The translations under genes and the position numbers were made by a program. Below, piece after piece: positions 1 to 8,328 of a DNA stretch of 14,376 bases. Under the pieces are notes generated by a model. It saw only the letters and a list, made by a program, of their open reading frames with translations. It did no database searches and was not told the DNA's origin. Each line of letters starts with the position of its first letter. Position 1 is the first letter of the stretch. This DNA is from Chitinophagales bacterium. Its GTDB lineage: Bacteria; Bacteroidota; Bacteroidia; Chitinophagales; UBA10324. Where the stretch lies: contig JACCZZ010000210.1 in NCBI GenBank assembly GCA_013695715.1, forward strand, positions 1-14,376. The letters are read 5' to 3'.

Positions 1-359
1 TTTTCCTTAGCATCCATTATGGCGTTCCGATGACTCTCTTCCCATTGAACCCATTTTTGATCTGCAACTTCCTGCTCAAAAATCCCTTTATTTACACCTC
101 GTAATAAGTGCTTGTGATAGAGCACTCCCTTAAAAGAAAGAATCTTGTGAAGGGTATCCGTTGGTTGTGCCCCTTTTTGCAACCATTCCAGCGCCTTTTC
201 CTTATTTAGATTGATGGTTGCGGGAATAGTTGTAGGATCGTAAGAGCCAATAGATTCGATAAATCGACCATCTCTGGGTGAGCGTGAGTCAGCGATTATG
301 ATGTGGTAGAATGGGCTCTTCTTTCTGCCCATTCTTTGTAACCTGATTTTTACGGCCAT
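1..359 (-). CDS. rpsP: 30S ribosomal protein S16 (bS16), 3' end cut by window
   Basis: Structural protein of the small ribosomal subunit that binds 16S rRNA. The translation begins [19 protein letters not shown] and continues with [19 protein letters not shown], the classic S16 N-terminal core; [15 protein letters not shown] follows around residues 67-81. The 119 codons visible already exceed the roughly 80-90 residues of enterobacterial S16 and are still open at the left edge. This fits the elongated, charged C-terminal tail usual in Bacteroidota S16, whose end lies outside the window. The ATG at 359 is the only sensible start because it aligns with the family's N-terminus. No Shine-Dalgarno site precedes it, as is usual in this phylum. 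A TATCTTTG -7 box at 418-425 suggests its own promoter, about 60 bases upstream and downstream of prfB. Confidence 0.97.
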   Translation of the reverse strand, partial: MAVKIRLQRMGRKKSPFYHIIIADSRSPRDGRFIESIGSYDPTTIPATINLNKEKALEWLQKGAQPTDTLHKILSFKGVLYHKHLLRGVNKGIFEQEVADQKWVQWEESHRNAIMDAKE

Positions 360-417
360 TGTACTTTAGAAAAAGTTTATGGGTTATGAAAATTCTATAA
401 ATTTTTAAAGAGGGGGA

Positions 418-425
418 CAAAGATA
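418..425 (-). promoter_or_regulatory. Probable rpsP promoter (-7 box TATCTTTG)
   Basis: On the minus strand TATCTTTG is a perfect match to the Bacteroidota -7 consensus TAnnTTTG. It sits between the prfB stop and the rpsP ATG and predicts a leader of about 50 bases. The -33 region is only T-rich (TTTTCG) and lacks a clear TTG, so the call rests on the -7 box and position. Confidence 0.5.
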
Positions 426-455
426 AGCGTAAATTTTTAGCGAAAATTTAACATG

Positions 456-1542
456 CTAATTATTCTTCTCTGCCATAAGATATGCTTTAATGAAATCATC
501 AATATTACCATCCAAAACCGCTTGAGGATTGCTTGTCTCATAACCTGTGCGTGTATCCTTAACCAATTTGTAGGGATGAAGCACATAGTTTCTGATCTGC
601 GAGCCCCATTCAATTTTCTTTTTTCCTGCCTCTATTTTATCACGGGCTTCGTTTCGCCGCCGTACTTCTTCCTCATAGAGTTTTGATTTCAGCATCTTGA
701 GCGCTTTATCTTTGTTGGCCCCTTGTTGTCGTTCCTCCTGGCAGGCAATTATGATTCCCGAAGGTTTATGATAAAGGCGTACCGCAGTCTCTACCTTGTT
801 TACATTCTGACCTCCCGCTCCGCCTGACCTGAAAGTTTCCCAGGTGACATCACTTAGGTTTACTTCAATCTTAATAGTATCATCTACCAAGGGATAAACA
901 AACACGGAAGCAAAAGAAGTATGCCGCCTTGCATTAGAATCGAAAGGAGAGATGCGCACGAGCCTGTGCACGCCGGATTCGGATTTCAAATAGCCATAAG
1001 CAAAGTCACCTTCAAACTCAATGGAACATGATTTTACTCCCGCAACGTCACCATATTGTACATCAAGCTCATGCAATTTATAGCCATTTTTTTCTCCCCA
1101 CATTAGATACATTCGCATAAGCATGTTGGCCCAGTCGCAACTCTCTGTTCCTCCGGCTCCTGCATTGATTTCAAGCACTGCACCAAGCCGGTCTTCTTCA
1201 GATGTAAAGGTTGATTTAAACTCCAAACTCTCTAAAGCATTGAGACATTCTTGTAGTTGGATATTAAGCTCTTCTTCAGAACCTTCTCCGCCCTGGTAGA
1301 AATCATAGAGGATATCTAATTCTTCCAGCTTTGATTTTATATTACTGAAAGAATCCACCCACTGTTTATTAGCCTGGATCTGCTTCATGATCCCTTCCGC
1401 TTTTTTAGGATCGTTCCAGAAATCTGAACTCGAAGAAAGTTGCTCGTCTTCTTTTATTTTTTCAATCCGGTTATCGACGTCAAAGAAACCTCCTCAGGGC
1501 CTCAAGGCGGCTCTTTATATCTTTTAGTTGATCTATAGTCAT
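456..1542 (-). CDS. prfB: Peptide chain release factor 2 with programmed +1 frameshift
   Basis: Terminates translation at UGA and UAA by hydrolysing peptidyl-tRNA. The reading frame is split. A 20-codon first frame starts at the ATG at 1542 ([20 protein letters not shown]) and stops at TGA 1480-1482. Skipping base 1482 continues as [14 protein letters not shown] and on to TAG at 456-458, giving about 361 residues, the normal RF2 length. The SPF anticodon-like tripeptide that marks RF2 is at about 198-200 and the catalytic GGQ loop ([11 protein letters not shown]) at about 243-245. The slip site CTT TGA C is preceded by AGGAGG three bases upstream, the standard autoregulatory arrangement: low RF2 lets the ribosome shift and make more RF2. 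The final stop is UAG, read by RF1 and not by RF2. A TACCTTTG promoter box lies only six bases upstream of the ATG. Confidence 0.97.
1479..1494 (-). promoter_or_regulatory. prfB programmed +1 frameshift site
   Basis: On the minus strand the sequence reads AGG AGG TTT CTT TGA C. The parts are an internal Shine-Dalgarno-like AGGAGG (1489-1494), a three-base spacer, the slippery CTT (1483-1485), the in-frame TGA (1480-1482) and a C after the stop. Spacing and order match the well-known RF2 autoregulation site of other bacteria. The zero frame ends at TGA and the +1 frame continues as the rest of RF2, so the shift is required for a full-length product. Confidence 0.96.
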
Positions 1543-1548
1543 AATAGC

Positions 1549-1556
1549 CAAAGGTA
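1549..1556 (-). promoter_or_regulatory. Candidate prfB promoter (-7 box TACCTTTG)
   Basis: TACCTTTG on the minus strand matches TAnnTTTG exactly. Only six bases (1543-1548) separate it from the prfB ATG, so transcription should start at or within a few bases of the start codon. No TTG is visible at the -33 distance, which weakens the call. Confidence 0.45.
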
Positions 1557-1601
1557 TTTATTCATAATGAATTCGTTCACTTAAAAGAGGATGCAATGAA
1601 C

Positions 1602-1626
1602 AACGGAGTCGAAAAGTGACTCCGTT
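1602..1626 (-). terminator. Hairpin downstream of the T9SS cargo gene
   Basis: A 9-bp perfect inverted repeat (AACGGAGTC / GACTCCGTT) with a 7-base loop starts 24 bases after the stop of the secreted-protein gene. It lies upstream of the prfB promoter, where a terminator would be expected. There is no clear U-run after the stem on the minus strand, so it may be an imperfect terminator or a 3'-end stabilising hairpin. Confidence 0.5.
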
Positions 1627-1650
1627 CCTTTATTCAAGAGCTTGCACTTT

Positions 1651-3477
1651 TTATTCCTGAATCAGAAGCTTTTCTATCTTTTTACTTTTTCCACACATCA
1701 GTTCAATAAGGTATATGCCTGGTGAATATTTTTCAGTATTGAGGGTAAATTGCTTCATTGCAGTCTTACCTTGACTAAGATTGATTCTTTGAAGAACTTT
1801 ACCTTGAATATCTGAAACTATAAACCACACGGATTCAGTTGATGGGGATGAATAGCTGATGGAGGTAATATCATTCGCCGGATTAGGATATACGCCTAAT
1901 TGTAATGTATTAACCGGAAGGTTTGTGAGCTCTGTTGGAAATCCTGCTGCCACAATGGTAGCTGTTATCATTGGATCATAATCCGGTCTATAGCGATACA
2001 CTCCCCAACCATTATCAAAAACTTCAAAGCTGCGATTGCTTACAGGATTCCCGGTGTTACCGAGTGTGATTCCAGTTCCCTGCATATCCCATGATACATA
2101 AAAGCCTCCGCTGGTAATAACCACCGGATTGGGTAATTCTATATCTGTCCAGGTTCCTACATTAATGTCATTTGGTGACAGGTAAACAGAATCATACATG
2201 GTAAAGGGCAATCCATTAACACCATCATCATCAAAGACCCGACCCGACATGCCTGCGAATGAATAGTTAGAGGCAATCCAATAATGAATCTTGGTGAGGG
2301 TTACAGGATAAAAAGGGGGAATAAAATAAGTTCCTACACCACCCTGATCACCTACCCAGTTTACAGAAAAAATACTATTTTCATCATCATTATAGCTTAG
2401 CAGTATTTCTGATTGTGTGGTATCTACAGTAATGATTTCCTGATTTTTATTATTATTTGAGTTTACATCATCTCCCGGTAGTTGTGTGTTGGCCGTAAAT
2501 TTATAGGTACCGATAACTGTCGGATTTAATTGCTGAGCAAAGGTGATCAGTTGTGTTTCTGAAGGCTGAAGACTATCTATAAGTACAAATTCATTCACTA
2601 CCTGATTGCCCATCGGATCGTTTAATGTTGCCTGAACATTAAACTGACCTGTAGGAATGTTGCCGCCATTTTTTACCAGCGTTGTAAGGTTATGAGGTGT
2701 TCCGCTATTTCCAACAAGAAAGATCGCTCCTGTTTCAGGGTTGTCGTTATAAACTACAAAGGCATCCGTAACCTCAAGAGTAGGGTTGGTAGGAGGATAG
2801 AATTTTATTGCAGAATTCGCAGGAGGACTTTGATAAGTAAACGTGTTATAAAAAAGACCAATGTCACCGGAATAATTTTCAATTCCTACAGCGCTCGCAC
2901 CAGAATATGGTGAAACAGGCGTGACATCTTTATATTGAAAAGTAATTGAACTATCAACAGCGCTGAGGATTATCTGAAAAGTATTATTTCCCGACTGTCC
3001 ATCTACGTTCGTATCGAAATAAGGGACATTTATATAGCTGACAATAAGGGTGTCCTTCGCCCCATTCACCCAATAATAACATGCTGCTGAGTCGTTGGTG
3101 CCGGCAAATGTCAGGTCGTTGACGAAAGCTCCAATCAGATCATTTGGCGGTGTAGTGGAAGGTGAAAATGGAAATGGAGAGGCGAGGTTGCCATATTGAA
3201 AACTGATGTATCCGTTAGATCCCACATAAAATTCATTTACCGTGTACCAATAATAAGGGAAATCAAAATTCATCTGAAATGGCCCACGGATGTTATCATC
3301 CTGAAGCAACTTTACTTCTATTCCAAATTCACTTTCAATATCTATCCAATTATATACAGGGCCATCAGGTTCATTGCTGTCTTTCCATGTATAACCCCAC
3401 TGATCGGGTCCACCCTGGTCAGCAAAAACGAAGAATGGAACAAGTGAAACAAGAAATATTGTAAAGGTTTTTTTCAT
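1651..3477 (-). CDS. Secreted protein with type IX secretion C-terminal sorting domain
   Basis: Predicted 608-residue extracellular protein of unknown activity. It begins with a signal peptide (MKKTFTIFLVSLVPFFVFA, residues 1-19) for Sec export. Residues about 25-230 are rich in aromatic and Asn/Gly residues and look like an all-beta domain. Residues about 233-340 resemble a CARDB-like adhesion module (TLEVTDAFVVYND...). The last 84 residues contain the VYPNPAND motif, SDIQGKVLQR, and end GIYLIEL...KKIEKLLIQE, typical of the type A T9SS sorting domain that directs passage through the outer membrane and surface attachment or release. I chose the ATG at 3477 because it opens the signal peptide. 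A longer frame to 3579 would need a TTG start lying inside a likely promoter -7 box. No catalytic motif is seen, so a structural, adhesive or binding role is an inference. Confidence 0.9.
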   Translation of the reverse strand: MKKTFTIFLVSLVPFFVFADQGGPDQWGYTWKDSNEPDGPVYNWIDIESEFGIEVKLLQDDNIRGPFQMNFDFPYYWYTVNEFYVGSNGYISFQYGNLASPFPFSPSTTPPNDLIGAFVNDLTFAGTNDSAACYYWVNGAKDTLIVSYINVPYFDTNVDGQSGNNTFQIILSAVDSSITFQYKDVTPVSPYSGASAVGIENYSGDIGLFYNTFTYQSPPANSAIKFYPPTNPTLEVTDAFVVYNDNPETGAIFLVGNSGTPHNLTTLVKNGGNIPTGQFNVQATLNDPMGNQVVNEFVLIDSLQPSETQLITFAQQLNPTVIGTYKFTANTQLPGDDVNSNNNKNQEIITVDTTQSEILLSYNDDENSIFSVNWVGDQGGVGTYFIPPFYPVTLTKIHYWIASNYSFAGMSGRVFDDDGVNGLPFTMYDSVYLSPNDINVGTWTDIELPNPVVITSGGFYVSWDMQGTGITLGNTGNPVSNRSFEVFDNGWGVYRYRPDYDPMITATIVAAGFPTELTNLPVNTLQLGVYPNPANDITSISYSSPSTESVWFIVSDIQGKVLQRINLSQGKTAMKQFTLNTEKYSPGIYLIELMCGKSKKIEKLLIQE

Positions 3478-3576
3478 ATCCCTGATTTTTAAGAATCTTT
3501 TTTGAAATGGAAAATTAATGGTTGTAAATGAGATGAAAAAGTGTTTGATAAATTTTCTTCGAGCGATCGGTAGCTG

Positions 3577-3608
3577 CAATACTAAAATGTATTCCTACTC
3601 TGATACAA
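3577..3608 (-). promoter_or_regulatory. Candidate promoter of the T9SS cargo gene
   Basis: On the minus strand TTG (3606-3608), a 21-base spacer and TAGTATTG (3577-3584) give one mismatch to TAnnTTTG with plausible spacing. The predicted leader is about 90 bases. It is oriented away from the plus-strand promoter near 3676. Confidence 0.4.
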
Positions 3609-3675
3609 TTGTTACTGTCTTACCATAAGCATGCAGCATGAAGAAACTTATCTGCTCTCATATGGGTTAATAGGC

Positions 3676-3683
3676 TAATTTTG
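3676..3683 (+). promoter_or_regulatory. Candidate promoter of the HYC_CC_PP/TonB receptor unit (TAATTTTG)
   Basis: TAATTTTG fits TAnnTTTG and lies 13 bases before the ATG at 3697, implying a very short leader. No TTG is evident about 20 bases upstream, so confidence is moderate. Confidence 0.4.
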
Positions 3684-3696
3684 CGGATTGGCAGAC

Positions 3697-4041
3697 ATGA
3701 AAAAAGCAGTTTCCATATTTTTACTTCTAATTTTTCTTTTTTCAACCATCGGCGTTATTGCAAGTTCATATAGCTGCAAGATGCAGAAGACGGAGACATG
3801 CTGCACCAAAGCAAATAAAAAATGTTGTGAGAAAGAGGTGAAGCTTTTTAAAATTAGTGACGAATATGTCTCTTCTTCATTTCATACACCCCTTAAAACA
3901 ACCTCGGTATTTGTTTTAGAAGTTCTGATTTTTACTATTCCTGAAACTGTATTAACGGCATCTTACAATCTTCTCAGCACACACGCTCCTCCGGGCTTGC
4001 CTTATCCAGTGCTTCCTTTTCTCCAGTCATATTTAATTTGA
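3697..4041 (+). CDS. Small cysteine-rich exported protein, HYC_CC_PP-like
   Basis: A 114-residue protein with an N-terminal signal sequence or membrane anchor (MKKAVSIFLLLIFLFSTIGV). It then has SYSC, ETCC and KKCC cysteine motifs at about residues 24-44 and a C-terminal APPGLPYPVLPFLQSYLI tail. The layout matches the HYC_CC_PP family of Bacteroidota: a YC-type motif after the signal, a CC pair, PP near the end, and a hydrophobic tail ending FLI/YLI. Here the first motif is SYSC instead of HYC, so it is a divergent member. Its molecular function is unknown; members often lie beside TonB-dependent receptors, as here. The five cysteines near the N-terminus suggest metal binding or redox chemistry, which is inference. 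I chose the ATG at 3697 over the in-frame TTG at 3688, since MKK starts a normal signal peptide. The receptor follows after 70 bases, probably in one transcript. Confidence 0.82.
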   Translation: MKKAVSIFLLLIFLFSTIGVIASSYSCKMQKTETCCTKANKKCCEKEVKLFKISDEYVSSSFHTPLKTTSVFVLEVLIFTIPETVLTASYNLLSTHAPPGLPYPVLPFLQSYLI

Positions 4042-4111
4042 TTTTCTTCCGGAATAACCATAGGTGAGTAAGGTTCACCAAAACATTTTTTCCTACGAAA
4101 ATCAAATTATC

Positions 4112-6322
4112 ATGAACTATCGTCTTTTAATTTTTCAATTCTTTCTTTTTACGTCCCCCTTCATTGCCCAGTCGCAACATGTAATGGGTACAGTATATGA
4201 ACGCACCCCCGACCAGAGAGAGGTACCGCTGGTAGATGCAAATGTAATTTTTCAGGGTACTACTATAGGCACGACTACTGATGAAACTGGGATGTTTCAT
4301 CTCGATAAGCCAGAACCATCAGCCGAATGGCTTGTGATATCATACATGGGTTATCAAAATGATACGGTGAAAGCGGAAGGCCAAAACATTAAAGTAGTCT
4401 TAGGAAAGGCCATAATTTTAAAGAACGTTGAAGTAACAGGAACGACGCAGGATTCTTACATTTCATCATTGAACACCCAAAAGACGGAGATCATCTCTTC
4501 GGGTGAACTACAGAACAATGCATGCTGTAACCTTTCAGAAAGCTTCGAGTCAAACCCTACAGTAGATGTTTCTTTTTCAGATGCGGTTACTGGCGCAAGG
4601 CAGATCCAGATGCTTGGATTGGCTGGCAAATACGCTCAGGTGCTGACAGATGTATTGCCCACAGTAAGGGGTTTATCAACTTATGGGATGAACTATATTC
4701 CGGGTCCGTGGATCCATTCGATTAACCTAAACAAGGGTTCTGGTAGTGTTTCTAATGGATATGAATCAATTACCGGTCAGATTGATGTAGAGTTGATGAA
4801 GCCTGAGGCAAGTCCAAAACTTTTTGTTAATTTATATGGAAACTCTGAACAGCGGTTGGAAGGCAATATCAATGCTGCACAAAAGTTGAATGATCACTGG
4901 TATCATATGACATTGCTGCATGGAGATATGCTGCAGCAACCCATGGATGGAAACCATGACAACTTCTTAGATCTTCCGATGAATAAAACTGTTTCATTGA
5001 TGGACCGGTGGAAATATGATTCTGAAAACAGGATAGAATCCATGTTTGGTTTCAAAGTTCTGCATGATGAACGCATAGGTGGATCTATAAATTTTAATGA
5101 GGAAACAGATAAGCTTACAACGAATAATTATGGGCTCGGCATAAATACCAATAGGGTAGAGGCTTTCGCTAAAAGTAGCTATGGCTTTCCACTAAAACCA
5201 TATCAGAGTGTGGGCTTGCAGGTTTCCGGAATCTATCACAATCAGGATGCATATTATGGCTTGCGCGTTTACTCGGGCAGAGAGAAAAGCTTATACACGA
5301 ACCTTATCTTACTATCAGTAATAACTAATTCTCAGCATAAATTTAAAACAGGCATCAGCTATAATTATGATGATTTTGATGAGAGTTTCGACAGCCTTCA
5401 AGTGATGCGTACAGAATCTGTTCCGGGTGCTTTTTTTGAATATACTTACGACGATTTGAAAAAGCTGAGTCTTGTTGCAGGATTAAGAGCCGATATGCAC
5501 AACCTGTACGGATTTGTTGTTACCCCGCGGCTTCACTTGAAATACAGCCTTGGCAACTTCTCTGTATTACGTGCTTCTGCGGGAAGCGGCTTTCATGTAG
5601 CAAATATTTTTGCAGAAAATCCGGCTTATCTCGCAAGTTCCAGAGAGTGGGTAATAGCAGAACCATTAGAACCTGAACGCGCCTGGAATTATGGAATAAA
5701 TTTCACTCAAAAATTTTATACCGGTCCAAAAGAAGGAACCTTCAGCATTGACTTGTACCGGACTGACTTTACAAGCCAGGTGATCGTTGATGCGGATTCA
5801 GATCCTACTAAGATACTCTTTTACAACCTGAGGGGTAAATCATATTCTAACAGTGCTCAGGCCGATCTAAGTTATGAATGGTTTAATGGATTCACCACCC
5901 GCCTTGCTTATAAATTATATGATGTAAAGCAAACATATGATGGAGTGTTAAGGGAGGTTCCCCTGGTTCCAAAGCAGAGGGCATTACTTACACTCACCTA
6001 CAAAACGCCTGATAAACATTGGGAATTCAGCTCAACCACACAATGGATAGGGGAGCAACGATTGCCTGATACTCAACTGAATCCTGAAATTTATCAAACA
6101 ATTACTGAGGCTCCAGATTATTTCAGGCAATTGGCACAGGTTACTTACATCATTAGAAGCTGGGAATTTTATTTAGGTGGAGAAAACCTTACGAATTTTA
6201 CTCAACCTAATCCGCTGATTTCTGCTGAAGACTCTTTTGGGCCTTATTTCGATACCTCGATGGTTTGGGGGCCAGTAACAGGACGTATGATTTACGGTGG
6301 ACTGCGTTTTACTTTGAAGTAA
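4112..6322 (+). CDS. TonB-dependent outer membrane receptor
   Basis: A 736-residue outer-membrane active transporter driven by TonB/ExbBD; its substrate cannot be read from sequence. It has a signal peptide (residues 1 to about 19, cleavage near FIA/QSQ). A CarboxypepD_reg-like domain follows (about 22-108: GTVYE..., LVDANVIFQGTTIGTTTDETG, LVISYMGYQNDTV). The plug domain (about 115-232) contains ACCNLSESF with a Cys138-Cys139 pair, RQIQMLGLAGKYAQVLTD, GPWIHSINLNKGSGSV and ESITGQIDVEL. The rest is a 22-strand-type barrel ending GRMIYGGLRFTLK. The last residue is Lys, not the usual aromatic. The plug sequence resembles receptors found next to HYC_CC_PP proteins and heavy-metal-associated domain proteins, so metal or metallophore uptake is a reasonable guess only. 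The ATG at 4112 opens the signal peptide; an upstream in-frame GTG at 4064 would add 16 residues before it and is rejected. Confidence 0.93.
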   Translation: MNYRLLIFQFFLFTSPFIAQSQHVMGTVYERTPDQREVPLVDANVIFQGTTIGTTTDETGMFHLDKPEPSAEWLVISYMGYQNDTVKAEGQNIKVVLGKAIILKNVEVTGTTQDSYISSLNTQKTEIISSGELQNNACCNLSESFESNPTVDVSFSDAVTGARQIQMLGLAGKYAQVLTDVLPTVRGLSTYGMNYIPGPWIHSINLNKGSGSVSNGYESITGQIDVELMKPEASPKLFVNLYGNSEQRLEGNINAAQKLNDHWYHMTLLHGDMLQQPMDGNHDNFLDLPMNKTVSLMDRWKYDSENRIESMFGFKVLHDERIGGSINFNEETDKLTTNNYGLGINTNRVEAFAKSSYGFPLKPYQSVGLQVSGIYHNQDAYYGLRVYSGREKSLYTNLILLSVITNSQHKFKTGISYNYDDFDESFDSLQVMRTESVPGAFFEYTYDDLKKLSLVAGLRADMHNLYGFVVTPRLHLKYSLGNFSVLRASAGSGFHVANIFAENPAYLASSREWVIAEPLEPERAWNYGINFTQKFYTGPKEGTFSIDLYRTDFTSQVIVDADSDPTKILFYNLRGKSYSNSAQADLSYEWFNGFTTRLAYKLYDVKQTYDGVLREVPLVPKQRALLTLTYKTPDKHWEFSSTTQWIGEQRLPDTQLNPEIYQTITEAPDYFRQLAQVTYIIRSWEFYLGGENLTNFTQPNPLISAEDSFGPYFDTSMVWGPVTGRMIYGGLRFTLK

Positions 6323-6610
6323 CTATATTGAAGCTTCAAGACTAGGATTAGGAAACGTTTTTCTGTTGGACAGTGAGACAGCTAAATCAAAACAGTAGGG
6401 AATTTTATAGCTAAATAATCTTAATAAATAGTAAGTATTGGTTTTCCTTCGGCTACTGTAATCAGCAGGGGTGAGGGCAATTCTTTGAAGTGGTGCATGG
6501 AGGAAGGAAACAAGCGGGGAAACATATGCATAAAGAACCTAAAAAAAAGTCAATAACCGGCAACTAAATACAACACTTAGATAAAAATTATATATTCGTA
6601 ACCTACAGAT
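6323..6610. other. Convergent intergenic region without recognised features
   Basis: The 288 bases between the converging receptor and ribF genes have stops in all frames over gene-sized lengths. They hold a 12-base palindrome (TTGAAGCTTCAA, 6328-6339) and a run of eight A (6541-6548). The latter would be a U-run on the ribF side, but I could not pair a convincing stem before it. No gene or RNA is recognised. Confidence 0.6.
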
Positions 6611-7543
6611 TTAATTATTATTCAATTTAACCTTTGCTCTCTCCACATCCCGTTTCATTTCTTCCACCATTTTCTCCACTGATTCAAATTTTCGTTCTTC
6701 ACGTATCCATTCAATAAAAGTGATTTTTAATAATTGGTCGTAAATATCCTTGTTGAAATCGAAGAGGTAGGCCTCTATCGTTCGGTGATTTCCGTTTACT
6801 GTTGGCCTAAATCCAATGCTTGCGGCACCCTTAAAATGATGTTGCCCCAGTGCTGCCTTAACTGCATAAACTCCGTCACCAGGTATTAATTTATATTTAT
6901 CAGGTACCTGCACATTGGCTGTAGGAAATCCCAATTTTCTTCCAAGCTGTTTTCCTCTTACTACTATTCCCTCCATAAAATAGTGATGTCCCAGCAAGTG
7001 AGATGCGGTTTTTACATCGCCCTCTAAGAGCGCAAGCCGTATGCGTGACGAGCTTACTTCTATATCTTCAATAAGCTGCTTGGGAATCTCCTCAATTGTA
7101 AAATGATATGTATCAGATAGTTTTTTGAGCAGCTCGATATTTCCGTCGCGGTGATGGCCAAACTGGTGATTGTAACCTATAACAATCACTGCAGGATGGA
7201 ATCTATTTACCAGAAACTGATCTACATATTCTCTAGCAGACAACCTTGAAAACTCTTTGGTGAATGGCACAACTACCAGGTGATCTACCTTATATTGATT
7301 TAATAAGTCTATCTTCTCCTGCAGTGTTGAGAGCAGGTAAAGAGAGGTGTCTTCAGGATAAACTATTGTTCGCGGGTGCGGCTCAAAAGTTACAAGCACA
7401 CTTTCACCATTAATAGCTCGTGCTAATTTTTTTATGCGATGGATCAACTGCTGATGTCCACGATGTACTCCATCGAAAGTCCCTACCGTAATCACGGCAT
7501 TGGTAAATTTAGGCAGTGCATCGGGGCTTCTATGAACCTGCAT
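6611..7543 (-). CDS. ribF: Bifunctional riboflavin kinase / FMN adenylyltransferase
   Basis: Cytoplasmic enzyme that phosphorylates riboflavin to FMN and then adenylates FMN to FAD. The N-terminal nucleotidyltransferase domain shows TVGTFDGVHRGHQQLI (residues 19-34), the GxFDGxHxGH phosphate-binding signature, VIGYNHQFGHHRDGN (121-135) and SSSRIRLALLEGD (164-176). The C-terminal flavokinase domain shows GRKLGFPTANV (201-211) with the PTAN Mg-ATP motif, GDGVYAV, GFRPTVNG and IEAYLFDFNKDIYDQ (257-270). Its 310 residues are normal for RibF. It is the last gene of uppP-truB-ribF, 59 bases after truB, and probably co-transcribed. No FMN riboswitch is seen. Confidence 0.97.
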   Translation of the reverse strand: MQVHRSPDALPKFTNAVITVGTFDGVHRGHQQLIHRIKKLARAINGESVLVTFEPHPRTIVYPEDTSLYLLSTLQEKIDLLNQYKVDHLVVVPFTKEFSRLSAREYVDQFLVNRFHPAVIVIGYNHQFGHHRDGNIELLKKLSDTYHFTIEEIPKQLIEDIEVSSSRIRLALLEGDVKTASHLLGHHYFMEGIVVRGKQLGRKLGFPTANVQVPDKYKLIPGDGVYAVKAALGQHHFKGAASIGFRPTVNGNHRTIEAYLFDFNKDIYDQLLKITFIEWIREERKFESVEKMVEEMKRDVERAKVKLNNN

Positions 7544-7602
7544 TATAGATTTCCATCTGCAATTTAACCACGATTATTTTCATTATTAAGATAATTCTTC
7601 AT

Positions 7603-8328
7603 TTAATAACTTACATTACTGTCTCCCATTTTATCCATGGAAGCAAATCCCTTCGATTGTTGTCCCTGAATATAAGCTTGGAAATCCTCTACCTGCCATG
7701 CATCTTTCAATTGATAATTGCCAATGCGTGTGCGGCATAGGGCGGACAGATAAGCCCCGCTTTGCAGCACCTTTCCAAAATCATTAACCAGCGACCGGAC
7801 ATAAAATCCTTTCCCGCATACAACTCTAAAGCTTACTTCAGGCAATGTTATCGCTGTAATTTCGAATTTATGTAACAGCACTTTTCTCTTTTCAATATGA
7901 AATATCTCACCCTGACGTGCTTTCTTATATGAGCGCCTTCCTTCTACATATACTGCAGAAAAAGCAGGAGGCGCCTGCATTATTTCGCCTGTAAATAATG
8001 AAGCTGCGCTTAAAATGTTTTGATCTGTGATATGACTGAACTCATATACACAATCAATCTCCTTCTCACGATCAAAACTAAGAGTGGTAGCCCCAAGAAT
8101 CATAGTGCCTGTATATTCTTTTTCCGCATCCTGAAATTCCGAGATTCGTTTAGTAAATTTTCCGGTACAAAGAATTAACAATCCTGTGGCGTATGGATCA
8201 AGTGTACCTGCATGACCAACTTTTGCTTGTGTGAGCCGCTTAACTTTTTTAACCACATCAAAGGAAGACCAATCGAAAGGTTTATTAAAGAGGACAACTG
8301 CCCCTTCACGGATTTCATCAAGGGTCAT
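7603..8328 (-). CDS. truB: tRNA pseudouridine(55) synthase
   Basis: Converts U55 to pseudouridine in the T loop of tRNAs. Motifs: FNKPFDWSSFDVV (14-26), VGHAGTLDPYATGLL (37-51) with catalytic Asp44, QAPPAFSAVYVEGRRSYKKAR (118-138) and CGKGFYVRSLVNDFG (171-185). At 241 residues it ends soon after the catalytic domain and lacks the C-terminal PUA-like region of the roughly 310-residue enterobacterial enzyme, as is common in Bacteroidota. Its ATG overlaps the uppP stop by four bases (ATGA, 8325-8328), so translation of the two is likely coupled. No ribosome binding site of its own is needed or visible. Confidence 0.97.
   Translation of the reverse strand: MTLDEIREGAVVLFNKPFDWSSFDVVKKVKRLTQAKVGHAGTLDPYATGLLILCTGKFTKRISEFQDAEKEYTGTMILGATTLSFDREKEIDCVYEFSHITDQNILSAASLFTGEIMQAPPAFSAVYVEGRRSYKKARQGEIFHIEKRKVLLHKFEITAITLPEVSFRVVCGKGFYVRSLVNDFGKVLQSGAYLSALCRTRIGNYQLKDAWQVEDFQAYIQGQQSKGFASMDKMGDSNVSY

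Noticed and set aside
453..686. Open frame opposite the prfB 3' end
   Set aside because: Lies fully antisense to the conserved RF2 C-terminal coding region; no recognisable protein features.
3478..3579. Longer N-terminus for the T9SS cargo protein (TTG start at 3579)
   Set aside because: Would put a 34-residue basic extension before a normal signal peptide, and the TTG lies inside a likely -7 box; ATG at 3477 fits better.
6328..6339. Palindrome TTGAAGCTTCAA after the receptor gene
   Set aside because: Perfect but has no loop and no U-run; too short to call an operator or terminator.
6541..6548. A8 run as the U-tract of a ribF terminator
   Set aside because: No convincing GC-rich stem could be paired directly before it on the minus strand.
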